Positions 29,640-38,780 of a DNA stretch of 64,000 nt are shown in pieces. A model generated the notes under the pieces. That model did not search any database. It saw only the letters and a program-made list of their open reading frames with translations, and was not told the origin of the DNA. Made by a program: the position numbers and the translations under genes. The first letter of the stretch is position 1; each line of letters starts with the position of its first letter. Source of the DNA: Blepharisma stoltei (Eukaryota > Ciliophora > Heterotrichea > Heterotrichida > Blepharismidae); the NCBI GenBank assembly GCA_914767885.1, contig CAJZBQ010000013.1, positions 806,001-870,000 of the forward strand, written 5' to 3'.

Positions 29640-31116
29640 TTATTTGCTTTCTTCCTCTTTTTTCTCTTCTTTTCCTTCCTCTATTTCTTTCTGTGCTTCT
29701 TTTTCTGCTTTATCTTTAGCTTCAATCTCTTCTCTTCTAGGCATATGGCAGGATACATACGGCTTGAGCTACATAAAATTTACCTCAAAATTGTCAATAT
29801 CATCAGGAACCTCAATAATTGGTGTTTTTAGTCGATTGTATCTGAACCCTTTATGAACGAATTCTCCATAGAGATTTTTGCTTTCTCTTTCAAGCTTTGC
29901 TATTGTTAATTTTTGCCGATATTTGTCTTTGATGGTTTTCTTGATATTATTGACAATATGAAGTGGAACAAGCCCTGGCTTCTTGTGAGCATGCTTGCCT
30001 CCAATTTTATAGCTGTAGTTTCCTAACTCCCCTTCCATGAGCGAACAAAATAATTAGAAAAATCCCTATTTTTTTGCCCAAAAACCCACCTCCATAAGCA
30101 AACAAAATGTTTTTAATAGAAGAATTTTTATGGGAAAAAATTTTGATATAAGGATCCCCCCTCATTTGTCCAATTTTCTAGTCTTTTATTATTTGTCCAT
30201 TTTTCTATTTTTTTTATAGGGGAAAAAAAATTTTTTTTGGACCTCATTTGTCAATTTCTAGTCAAAATTTTGATAATTTTCAGGATCTCAATTGTCTCAT
30301 TTTCTAGTTTTTTAAAGTAAAAAACTAAAATTTAGAACATTCGAAAAAATCCAAAAAAGACTAGAATAGGACACAAATCATTTTTGACTAGATTTTGGGA
30401 CAAATGAGTCCTGAAAAAAAAAAATTTCTTACTCCCCCCCCCCTCCGTGAGCGAACAAAACCATTAGAAAAATCGCCATTTTTTGACCAAAAACCCACCC
30501 TCCGTGAGTGAACAAAAATTTTTTAATAGAAAAAAAATTAATGGAAAAAAATTTTGATATATAAGTGATAATTAGTATAATGAAATCTAGAGCTAATTCT
30601 GTTTAATTTTAAACAAATTGCGTTTTAAAACATAAATTTTGCAAATTAAATTAATATTTGCTTCCCAATTTTTGCAAATTAGGATTTTTTTAAATTTCGA
30701 AAAAAATATTTTTTTTATAAAATTTATATATATATTTTTTTTTTAAAAAAAAAAAATTAACCCCCCTCCGTGAGCGAACAAAATTTTTTTGTTCGCTCAC
30801 GGAGGGGGGGGGGGGAGTTAGAAGAAAAAGACTAGAAAATTGGACAAATGAGGGGGGATCCTTATAAGTGATAATTATTATAATGAAATCTCGAGCTAAC
30901 TCTGTTTAATTTTAAACAAATATAAATTTTACAAATTAAATTAATATTTGCTTTCCAATTTATGCGAATTAGGATTTTTTTAAATTTCGAAAAAAAAATT
31001 TTCAATAAAATTTATATATTAATTTTTTTTAAAAAAAAGTAACCCCTCCGTGAGAGAGCAAGATTGTTTTTATTCGCTCATGGAGGGGGGATTAAGGATT
31101 TTCTATAAGCACTCAT
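29640..31116 (-). CDS. Mitochondrial ribosomal protein mL41-like, with 15-nt intron and a 1069-bp nested IES
   Basis: Join 31116..31096, 30026..29784 and 29768..29640 gives 130 residues. The insertion lies in codon eight: MSAYRKS joins LGNYSYKIGGKHAHKK when one TAA is kept. A 15-nt intron (29769-29783, GTAAATTTTATGTAG) joins DDIDNFE to LKPYVSCHMPRREE. The stretch EVPDDIDNFELKPYVS matches the core of MRPL41 (valine-proline-aspartate then FKLKPYVS), the large-subunit protein of mitoribosomes. The C-terminus is an acidic/Lys helix (EKEAQKEIEEGKEEKKEEE). Without removing intron and insert, both ends of the protein would be wrong. Confidence 0.75.
29769..29783 (-). other. 15-nt spliceosomal intron in mL41 gene
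   Basis: GTAAATTTTATGTAG. The in-frame TAG at its end would stop the protein; removal joins NFE to LKPYVS, the conserved core of the family. Confidence 0.85.
30151..30864. mobile_element. Middle nested element with 37-bp TIR AGGATCCCCCC
   Basis: Perfect inverted ends AGGATCCCCCCTCATTTGTC...CTAGTC on both sides, with TA target duplication (30149-30150 and 30863-30864). Removing it rebuilds the MITE consensus TTTTGATATATAAGTGATAA. Its body repeats variants of TCATTTGTC and CTAGTC in both orientations. No coding capacity. The only copy of this family in the window. Confidence 0.88.
30432..30820. mobile_element. Inner 389-bp CTCCCC-family MITE (young copy)
   Basis: Flanked by TTA at 30429-30431 and 30818-30820, inside the middle element. 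Nearly identical to the copies at 11856, 38256 and 60946, so it is the youngest layer of the nest. Confidence 0.9.
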
Positions 31117-31398
31117 ACGTGTAAAAGGTGTGAGGACATTAAGCATACCCATATTTAATTTCTTAGAAAATTTTATTGATTATTGGAATGATCTCCTCTG
31201 GTTTCGAAATTTTTAGTCTTTATTGAATAATCGAGATTCTTGGATATTATTATTAGATTTTCAAATTTTTTAAGTATTTAATACCAAGATTTCTTCTGAT
31301 TGTCCTTAATTTATCAAATAATGAAAATTCATATTCATCTATAACTTAATTTATAATTTTATTGCATAACTCTGATTAAATTTGTATTGATATTATAC
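31117..31398. other. Intergenic, nothing recognised
   Basis: AT-rich spacer between the mL41 start and the stop of the zinc-finger gene. Confidence 0.4.
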
Positions 31399-31845
<447 letters not shown>

Positions 31846-31898
31846 TTTTATAATAAAAATTATTTTAGATTATTAAAACTGCTATATTTGTAATAAAA

Positions 31899-32246
31899 TT
31901 ATTTTTTATAGTAAAATTCAGCTAAAAAATGATATAGGAGTGTATATTGCTTCTCCCCAAAAGTCCTCTGATGTTTCCTTTGAGGCACTTTCGGAATTTC
32001 CACAGCGTGATTTTTAGGCTTTTCCTCAGTTTTTGGCTTTGGTGGCTTGAGAGGTTCTTCAGTTATGCACAATCCACCAGTGACTTTTTCAAGCATGACA
32101 AAAACAGGTTGGAATCTTTGAGTGTGAAGTTTGGCAATATTTAAAATTGTTTGGACATTAGGAGCGCCAACTTTGTTTAAAAGATCTACTGGAAGCCTTA
32201 TTTTAAAGTCACTGTCAGAGGTAGATGTCAGACGATTATCAGCCAT
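31899..32246 (-). CDS. Unrecognised 115-residue protein
   Basis: The ATG at 32246 gives MADNRLTSTSDSDFKIRLPV. A compact N-terminal part (DLLNKVGAPNVQTILNIAKL, then PVFVMLEKVTGGLCI) is followed by a Pro/Lys-rich linker (PLKPPKPKTEEKPKN) and an aromatic end (LLYHFLAEFYYKK). No family recognised. The frame is open upstream without a further ATG. Confidence 0.6.
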   Translation of the reverse strand: MADNRLTSTSDSDFKIRLPVDLLNKVGAPNVQTILNIAKLHTQRFQPVFVMLEKVTGGLCITEEPLKPPKPKTEEKPKNHAVEIPKVPQRKHQRTFGEKQYTLLYHFLAEFYYKK

Positions 32247-32297
32247 ATTTTGATTAGGCCAGATTATGAGCTTCCGGTATAAGCCCAACTTGAAGAC

Positions 32298-32420
32298 TTA
32301 AGTTATATTGAGAAGAACGTTATTAGCTCTTTCTAAGCCATATTGGATTAAACTAGGTTTTAGAAGCTTTATATTGAAAGATGTCTGATCTTGAAAAAAT
32401 GAATTAAAAATTTCGGCCAT
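32298..32420 (-). CDS. Possible 40-residue peptide upstream of the previous gene
   Basis: ATG at 32420, TAA at 32298. The peptide (MAEIFNSFFQDQTSFNIKLL...LERANNVLLNIT) resembles the N-terminus of the next gene downstream in pattern (Phe-x-Ile-Lys/Arg-Leu, then a helix ending ILNIA/LLNIT). It may be a partial duplicate, a small gene, or a 5' exon whose junction I cannot find. Confidence 0.3.
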   Translation of the reverse strand: MAEIFNSFFQDQTSFNIKLLKPSLIQYGLERANNVLLNIT

Positions 32421-32498
32421 GATGGTTTTTAATTTGAATAAATAGTGAAAGAAAAGCAAATTATTCGAAATGTAATGAGAATAAATAGAAAATGCTAA

Positions 32499-32849
32499 CT
32501 CCCCTTCTCCGTGAGCGACAAAAAAAACTTGCTCGCTTACGGAGAGGGTTATTTTTTTTTAAAAAAAAATTATATACATTTTTTTCTTCAAAATTAAAAA
32601 AATCCCACTTCACAAAAATTGGAAAGCAAATTATTAATTTAATTTGTAAAATTTATGTTTTAAAGCGCAATTTGTTCAAAATTAAACAGAATTAGCTATA
32701 GATTTCATTATACTAATTATCACTTATATATAATTTTTTTTTCCATAAAAAAATTTTTCTATTAAAAAAAAGTTGTTCCCTCAACGGGTTTTTGGTCAAA
32801 AAATAGGGATTTTTCTATGGTTTTGCTCGCTCACGGAGGGGGGGAGTAA
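32499..32849. mobile_element. 351-bp CTCCCC-family MITE, intergenic
   Basis: Flanked by TAA at 32496-32498 and 32847-32849. Left end CTCCCCTTCTCCGTGAGCG, right end CTCGCTCACGGAGGGGGGGAG. Moderately diverged copy between two minus-strand genes. Confidence 0.85.
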
Positions 32850-32893
32850 GTGTATATCGGAAAGAAATTAAATATTATATTATCAATTGATAA

Positions 32894-33835
32894 TTAATAA
32901 ATTGATTTAAATAGGCTTCGAAGTTCAGATTTTATAGCAAGGGTGGTTTTAGGTCTTGCTGGAGACTCTTCAGTAAATAGTGTTGAATATTTATCTGTCA
33001 GTCGCTTTGAAAGTACAGAATCAGCTCTTTCAGTTGATGGATAAAGCCTTTCAACTGCAGTTTTTAATTTATATCTATTCTGGGTATTAGTTTCTTCTTT
33101 TTTTCTGTCTGTATTGTCTCCAAAGCTATCGAAATTGTCATTGAATGTGGAATGGTTTAAATATTTCTTCCTGTCAATTTCATAATAATTTACAATATTT
33201 CCTTCCCGATTACAATGTAAAACTCCAGCATCCATTGCATATGAATCATAGCCAGTTGATTTATTATGACTTGGAGTTACAAGCATCTGATATTTACTTT
33301 TTACTGCCAAGTTCTTTTTCTTATAAATCCTGTACTTTCTATTGATTTCTTCAAATTCCTTTATTCTTTCAGGACTTGCATTGCTTCGATCTTCAGACAA
33401 AAAATGCTTCTCAACAAATAAATTTTCATTATTATAGTCTAAATGCTTTCCGAACGCTGTTTTAGGCAATTTTATAATTTGCATTCCTTCTGGTCTCGGA
33501 GCATGCTGAGACTTAAGATATTCTGATATCGATGCTTTCTCTTCTCTATGATGGGTAGGAGATTTAGGCTCACTCCCCTCGCCTTTTGTAAGCGATAAAA
33601 ATCATTGGAAACATCCCTATTTTTAGGTAAAAACCACCCTCCATGAGCGAGCACAATTTTTTTTTTAAAAAACTTAACCCTCTTCCTTAGCAAACAAAAT
33701 ATTTTGCTTGCTCACACAGAGAGGGGAGTCAGTAAAATCAGAGCATTGATTTCGAAGCGCTGCTCTTTCGAGCTTTGAGATATAGTCATGCTTTGTTTCA
33801 TATAGTCATTTAAAAGGACTGAAGCGGATTGGCAT
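32894..33835 (-). CDS. Unrecognised basic protein, interrupted by a short MITE with TCA flanks
   Basis: Join 33835..33732 and 33572..32894 gives 260 residues. The start (MPIRFSPFKWLYETKHDY, with a UGA-coded Trp) and the second part (CSDFTEPKSPTHHREEK) only connect if the insert is removed leaving one TCA. The remainder is Lys/Asn/Glu-rich (FGKHLDYNNENLFVEKHFL, INRKYRIYKKKNLAVKSK, ending AIKSELRSLFKSIY). No domain recognised. Correct phase across the junction and uninterrupted coding on both sides support it being one gene. Confidence 0.72.
33573..33731. mobile_element. 159-bp internally deleted CTCCCC-family MITE with TCA duplication
   Basis: Flanked by TCA at 33570-33572 and 33729-33731 rather than TTA/TAA. 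Ends CTCCCCTCGCCTTTTGTAAGCG and CTCACACAGAGAGGGGAG. The centre of the element is missing: only both end regions and the inner hairpin arm remain. Confidence 0.78.
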
Positions 33836-33984
33836 AAAATTTTATATTGCAATCTTATTGAGATACAAAAGTTTGTCGATTTCCAGAGAAAAAATAATTA
33901 AAGAAATTATAAGCATTATTAAATAGCTTAACTATTAAATTTGCCAATAGAGATAAATTTTTTTAATATAATAGAAAAAATTAA

Positions 33985-34335
33985 GATTAGTTCTAGCGGG
34001 TTACTGGGTTTATTTCTACCCTTACACTTCACTAATTAGCTTCACGCTTAGTGATTCTAGACACTAACTCCAACTAACTCTCTTTTTCTGTCGACGTCAC
34101 CAAAAAAGATGACGTCAGACAATCTGTCGTGGTGCCTACCCGTTCTGGTCTTGATCCTTGCCGACAGCAGGGCTTGACGTATTGTTGAAACGTCCAAAAA
34201 TATCCTTCTTGGCCTGTCTTAACCCTATTGCAGACTAAAGATTGCCTTAAAAGAAGTATACACCTCAGTATGTCGTCTGTGAGTTAAGAAAAAAGGTTTA
34301 GCACCAAGAAAACCACCTCAGGCTCGCCGTTTTAA
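33985..34335. other. GC-rich island of unknown nature
   Basis: About 350 bp with visibly higher GC than the AT-rich flanks. It has several short stems (GACGTCA...TGACGTC around 34096-34120; CACTAA...TTAGTG near 34030; GGGT...ACCC near 34005). Frames stay open for 50-80 codons on both strands but encode nothing I recognise. A structured noncoding RNA gene, or a relic of a foreign or repetitive sequence, would both fit. Confidence 0.4.
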
Positions 34336-34761
34336 TAATTCTCTAATAGAAAAGAGGATGTTTAAAGCAAACTTGGAGCTCTATCCTCTTCATAGCATTT
34401 AAATGACTATATCTGTATAATGATTTGCTAATTTTGGTCACATGTCGTTTTAGAGTCCTGTACCCTGTAGAGCAGGTTCTTCTATGAGTTATTGATACAT
34501 TTAAATCAAGGTTCATAGAATCAGATGGTCTATGAATTTTCTGAGGGATCTTACTCATTTCTATATGATAACTGCTTAATTATTGGAAAAATACAAAAAA
34601 TAAATTTTAAGCAAAAATTCGTTTTAGTTATTTATTGAAAATGAAGATTGAGAGCTAAAATCCATCAGCCTATTCCATAGTAAAAGTAGGGAATATATGC
34701 TTGCAATGAAGCATGCATTCTATAAATTAGATATATATTCTATCTTATAGTTAAAATTTTT
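34336..34761. other. Spacer with one weak open frame
   Basis: Mostly AT-rich. A minus-strand frame at 34343-34558 (MSKIPQKIHRPSDSMNLDLN...) has basic composition (STGYRTLKRHVTKISKSLY) and could be a small gene or gene fragment, but nothing supports it beyond being open. Confidence 0.25.
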
Positions 34762-35003
34762 GGTGTAGATGTATGGCATTGGCTCCTTTTTGTGTTATCT
34801 CAAATCTTTTCTTTTTCATGCTCAGCATTACTAAGCTTTTATTTTGCGTCTTTTGTACGAATAGTTTATTTATATACAGACATTATTTGAAGAGAAATAC
34901 ATTCACTTTCAATTATTTGCTCTTCTTTCATTTCTCAGAATAGCTTTTCCTCTTTAATGGTGTAAAGTTTTAGCTCGCCTTCTAAAGAGGATTTAGGTCT
35001 TAT
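34762..35003 (-). pseudogene. Probable decayed coiled-coil coding segment
   Basis: A minus-strand frame reads SSLEGELKLYTIKEEKLFW, EMKEEQIIESECISLQIM, then hits two TAA codons and continues KLSNAEHEKEKIWDNTKRS. Two UGA codons fall at plausible Trp positions. The Glu/Lys-rich pattern is coding-like, but the frame has no start and two stops, so it is best read as a relic of a gene. Confidence 0.3.
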
Positions 35004-35570
35004 TTAAACAATTTTATAGTAAATTAATTTACATTTTTATTAAAAAATAAAGAGCATAAATTGAGGCAATGCTTTTAAATTTTGTTTAATTTTTTAATTC
35101 ATAAATACAAAATTCAAAGAGGAACTCAATTAAATTGAATAAAGCTATCCTTTAAAGAAATTATTATTTTCACAAAAAATTTCTATTTAAAAATTAATTT
35201 GCAAAAAAATGGAAAATTCACCAATTTTTGTCCTAATTTAAAGAGAGAATAATAAATTTACCATAAAAACGCATTTCATAGAAGCTGGGTCTTTTTATAG
35301 CTATGGCATTTATTCTCCTGCAAACTTGTACTTTTAAAATAATGATTTCAATCTTTCCAACCATTTCGTATGGATTCAGTATTTGGGGGATTTCAAAACA
35401 GCCTTTTATATTAACTAATGCTTGATTATGATAATTATTATATATATAAATTATTTTAATAACATTAAAGATCTTTATATAAGTCATTTGGTAAGACTCT
35501 TAATGCTGGATTATTTTAATAGCAAATAAGTTTTATTTTTTCACCATAATAAATTATTTAATATTCTCCA
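35004..35570. other. Intergenic, nothing recognised
   Basis: AT-rich. A minus-strand open frame (35233-35487) is not supported by any family resemblance. Confidence 0.4.
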
Positions 35571-35830
35571 AAAATGAGGATTAGGTATTGGGATATCTAT
35601 TAATATCTTAAGCCTGCTAAAATGCTTCTTCATCATTTGGGGTCATATTTTTGGGTAGCTAATATAATTGCATCCTTCCAGTGATTTCGTCAGATAAGAT
35701 CGGGCTAAATTTAAGTAAAATAGTTGAGGATTTCCAATTTTATCTTATTTATTTTATAAAATATCAAGCTAAACAATGCTTTGAAATTTTTAAACAAAGC
35801 ATTTCATGTAAAATCTTTACAACATTTTAA
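35571..35830 (+). pseudogene. Decayed glutathione S-transferase copy
   Basis: Plus-strand sequence aligns by eye with the start of the intact GST gene 330 bp downstream. RYWDIY*YLKPAKMLLHHLG stands against GYWDIRGYAEPLRMLLTHLG, and VK*LRISNFILFIL*NIKL against VKETLGMNFPNLPYFIDENIKL. Stops and small indels interrupt it, and it fades before the C-terminal domain. It is a truncated tandem duplicate in the GST cluster. Confidence 0.7.
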
Positions 35831-35902
35831 TCTGAATGACAAGGTTTCATTTATTTTAATACTAAAAGTTCTTTAATTTCCCCACCGCTAATAAAAATAA
35901 AA

Positions 35903-36565
35903 ATGCAACAACCAACATTAGGATATTGGGACATCCGTGGCTATGCTGAGCCTCTGAGAATGCTTCTTACTCATTTAGGAGTTGCTTTTGAAGATAAGAA
36001 ATATCACTATGGCCCTGCTCCTGACTTCGACAAGCTAGATTGGTTTAATGTCAAAGAGACCTTAGGCATGAATTTTCCAAATTTACCTTATTTTATTGAT
36101 GAAAATATCAAACTAAGCGAAACTTTGGCAATTTTTGAGTACATTTGTGCGAAGTATAATCCATCATACCTCGGCAGTACAATCATTGAAAAAGCTTATG
36201 TTTCAATGATTGCTGGCGTTCTCAAAGATTTCAATGGCCAAGTTGGCACTGCATGCTATAGCCCAGATGCAGCTACACATGTGCCTCAAACTCTTGAAAA
36301 TCAAAGATCAGTCGTGGCCAGAATAGTTAAATATCTTGAAGGCAAAACATTTTTAGTAGGAGGCCATCCCACATATGTTGACTTTTATTTGTACGAAACA
36401 ATTGATAGACTTGATGCAATTGATCCAAGCTACACAGCTGGGATTTCACCAATCATCGCAACTTACAAAAGTCTTATAAGAAGCTTAGCACATGTGGAAG
36501 AATTTCTTGCAAGACCAACTAAGCCGCGTTTCTTTCATGGACCTCAGGCTAGTTGGCAAGGGTAA
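35903..36565 (+). CDS. Glutathione S-transferase, Mu-like class (intact copy)
   Basis: 220 residues. N-terminal thioredoxin-like domain with LGYWDIRGYAEPLRMLL, the Mu/Sigma-type glutathione site (Tyr in YWDIRG), NLPYFIDENIKLSETLAIFEY with the Ser after the cis-Pro region, then the helical C-terminal domain (DHPTYVDF-type motif seen as GGHPTYVDFYLYE; DAIDPSYTAGISPIIATYKSL). Ends ASWQG. It conjugates glutathione to electrophiles, cytosolic. Uses TGG, not TGA, for its Trp residues. First intact member of a three-copy array. Confidence 0.93.
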   Translation: MQQPTLGYWDIRGYAEPLRMLLTHLGVAFEDKKYHYGPAPDFDKLDWFNVKETLGMNFPNLPYFIDENIKLSETLAIFEYICAKYNPSYLGSTIIEKAYVSMIAGVLKDFNGQVGTACYSPDAATHVPQTLENQRSVVARIVKYLEGKTFLVGGHPTYVDFYLYETIDRLDAIDPSYTAGISPIIATYKSLIRSLAHVEEFLARPTKPRFFHGPQASWQG

Positions 36566-36929
36566 TAATTAAACCTTTATCTTTTTCACTCTGATACGCA
36601 TTAGGTTAATTAACAAAATAGAAGCTCTACTAAATAGTAATGGAAAGTGTATAAAACTTAATTTAAAAATATCTTTTATTTTTGAGAGTACCGTCAATAT
36701 TCTTGGGTTTAAATTCAATCTGTAAGAAACTTATTTGTTAAACAATGGACATAAATAATTAGAGTTTCTTCTTCAACTATAATAGCTCATTTATATTTAT
36801 TGATTACTTATCCAATATTATTAAATGATTTGTCTGCATTTTGATTTTTGTATATAACTCTCTGAGATTTCGCATAGTTTCAGCCAAAATATTATTAATC
36901 GGTATTGCTAGAAATTGATTTCTTATCAG
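36566..36929. other. Intergenic, nothing recognised
   Basis: AT-rich DNA after the first GST gene; no repeat or gene recognised. Confidence 0.4.
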
Positions 36930-37215
36930 AATTCTGGTTGGTCTACTGATCGAAACAATCAAAACCACCCTAGGACGTTACATGGACATATCACCTGCAA
37001 CTGGACTTGCTGCATAGTCCCATCTTCCTGGCTCCTAGGTCTCTGTCTACTGTTGTTACCGGTGGCATCTGAATTGTCAGTGTTGCTATAATTCATTGGT
37101 TTGAAATCTGCTCACCACCAGCTCCATCTCAGCATAACTGACTCTGCTCCAGTCACTTTGCCTTGACCCTTGGCAAGAAACCGGACGAGTTAGGACAGTA
37201 AAAAAACCTTTTAAG
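36930..37215. other. Second GC-rich island, possible structured RNA
   Basis: About 285 bp of raised GC content. Nested complementary segments are visible: CCTAGGA (36972 region) with TCCTAGG (37035 region), enclosing GGACT...AGTCC; further on TGACT...AGTCA and GCC...GGC pairs. The same stretch is open for about 85 codons on the minus strand with Trp-coding UGAs, without recognisable protein similarity. Either a noncoding RNA gene (strand unknown) or a relic. Confidence 0.4.
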
Positions 37216-37579
37216 AGGGCAACAAACTCACTCACAGAGGGGAGGAACATTCTATTAATCAAATAGTTTCAGGTGATACTGCCAAGGTTTTCTAAAATAT
37301 TGTTATTAAAATCAAATTAGATGAAGGTGAAGAATTAAATCAAATGCAGGCTGATTAAATAGAATAAAAATTTGGTCTTGATGCATCCCAATATCTTGAT
37401 TTTGGATTAATTAAGCAATAACAAAAGGTCACTGTGATTCTCAATTTTTAGCAGGTATCAATTGTGGTATAAGCCAAAAAATAGCTTGTAACTGATTTTT
37501 TGGGAAATTAATTGTCGGTTTCTTAATAAAAACTTAATAAAAATTCTTGGGCTTATAATTTAAATAAAATTTTATTATG
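37216..37579 (+). other. Coding-like segment with many in-frame UAA/UAG
   Basis: After a fragment resembling the MITE end (ACTCACTCACAGAGGGGAGG at 37229), a plus-strand frame gives acid/base-balanced sequence (KIKLDEGEELNQMQAD, KFGLDASQYLDFGLIK) if UAA/UAG are read as Gln. No UGA occurs until 37577-37579. Could be a decayed gene, a sequence from a ciliate with UAR=Gln, or chance. Confidence 0.25.
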
Positions 37580-37669
37580 AATCTGAAATTCTATTTAATT
37601 TAATAGTAAAATTAAAATTATTTCCCAACCGCTAATGAGTATTGAATAAACTAATAATTTTTATCCTAA

Positions 37670-38718
37670 ATGCAACAACCAATATTAGCATACTGGAATA
37701 ACCGTGGCTTTGCTGAGCCTCTGAGAATGCTTTTGACTCACTTTGGAGTTGCTTTTGAGGATAAGCAATATGTTCCAGGTCCTGCCCCTGATTTTGACAG
37801 ATCAGATTGGCTTAGCGTTAAAGAAACTTTAGGAATGGATTTTCCAAATTTGCCTTATTTCATTGATGAAAATATTAAATTAAGCGAAACTTCAGCAATT
37901 TTCGAGTACATCTGTGCTAAATACAACCCGTCCTATCTTGGCAATACTCTTGCTGAAAAAGCTTATGTCTCAATGATTGCTGGCGTTCTTAAAGATATTA
38001 TGGGCAAAGTTGGTATGGCAGCCTATAATCCAAATGCAGTTACCCTTGTTCCCCAAGCTCTTGAGAGCCAAAAGCCAGTGATGCAAAGATTTGTTAAATA
38101 CTTGGTTGGAAAAAGATTATTAGTCGGTGATCATCCTACTTATGTTGATTTTTATTTTTATGAGGTACTTGATAAGCTTGATGCTATTGATCCAAGCTAT
38201 GCAGCTGAAATTTCGCCAGTTTTTTTCTACTTATAAAGCTTATATAAGAAGCTTACTCCCCCCCCCCCTCCGTGAGCGAACAAAAAAATTTTGTTCGCTC
38301 ACGGAGGGGGGTTAATTTTTTTTTTTTAAAAAACAATTATATATAAATTTTATAAAAAATATTTTTTTCGAAATTTAAAAAAATCCTAATTTGCAAAAAT
38401 TGGGAAGCAAATATTAATTTAATTTGCAAAATTTATGTTTTAAAACGCAATTTGTTTAAAATTAAACAGAATTAGCTCTAGATTTCATTATACTAATTAT
38501 CACTTATATATCAAAATTTTTTTCCATTAAAATTTTTTCTATTAAAAAAATTTTTGTTCACTCACGGAGGGTGGGTTTTTGGTCAAAAAATGGCGATTTT
38601 TTCTAATGGTTTTGTTCGCTCACGGAGGGGGGGGGGGGAGTTAGTAAATGTTGAAGAATTCGTTTCAAGACCTAATAGACCACCTTTCCATGGCCCAATG
38701 GCTGGATGGAGAATTTAA
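37670..38718 (+). pseudogene. Glutathione S-transferase, second copy: +1 frameshift and a 388-bp IES
   Basis: Close paralogue of the intact GST (MQQPILAYWNNRGFAEPLRM; NLPYFIDENIKLSETSAIFEY). Two breaks occur. First, an extra T in the run GTTTTTTTCTA (about 38219-38227) shifts the frame just before TYKAYIRSL; the intact copy has nine bases where this has ten. Second, a MITE separates RSL from VNVEEFVSRPNRPPF; excision with one TTA joins them and the protein would end MAGWRI, TAA at 38716. Exons 37670..38255 and 38644..38718 total 661 nt, one more than a multiple of three. It is either a young pseudogene or a homopolymer error in the assembly. The glutathione motif also differs: YWNNRG versus YWDIRG. 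Confidence 0.8.
38256..38643. mobile_element. 388-bp CTCCCC-family MITE (young copy) in GST copy 2
   Basis: Flanked by TTA at 38253-38255 and 38641-38643. The hairpin end (TCCGTGAGCGAAC then GTTCGCTCACGGA) is on the left, opposite to the copies at 11856, 30432 and 60946. Otherwise near-identical in sequence. Confidence 0.9.
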
Positions 38719-38780
38719 TAACTTAAATTATTTTATTTTAAAAATTTAAAATAAACAAATTTGTAGTAATAAACCGGTAT

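Larger units (their letters stand above)
30027..31095. mobile_element. Outer CTCCCC-family MITE carrying two nested insertions
   Basis: Flanked by TAA at 30024-30026 and 31093-31095. Without the nested DNA the outer copy is about 355 bp, starts CTCCCCTTCCATGAGCGAAC and ends CATGGAGGGGGGAT. Its sequence is split at TTTTGATATA/TAAGTGATAA by the element at 30151-30862. Clearly more diverged than the inner copy, so the oldest of the three layers. Confidence 0.88.

Noticed and set aside
35218-35763. Minus-strand frame that looks coding if UAA/UAG are read as Gln
   Set aside because: The plus strand of the same region aligns with the neighbouring GST, so the minus reading is an antisense artefact of a GST relic.
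37229-37250. Full MITE copy between the GST genes
   Set aside because: Only one end-like fragment (CTCACTCACAGAGGGGAGG) is present, without a partner end or flanking duplication.
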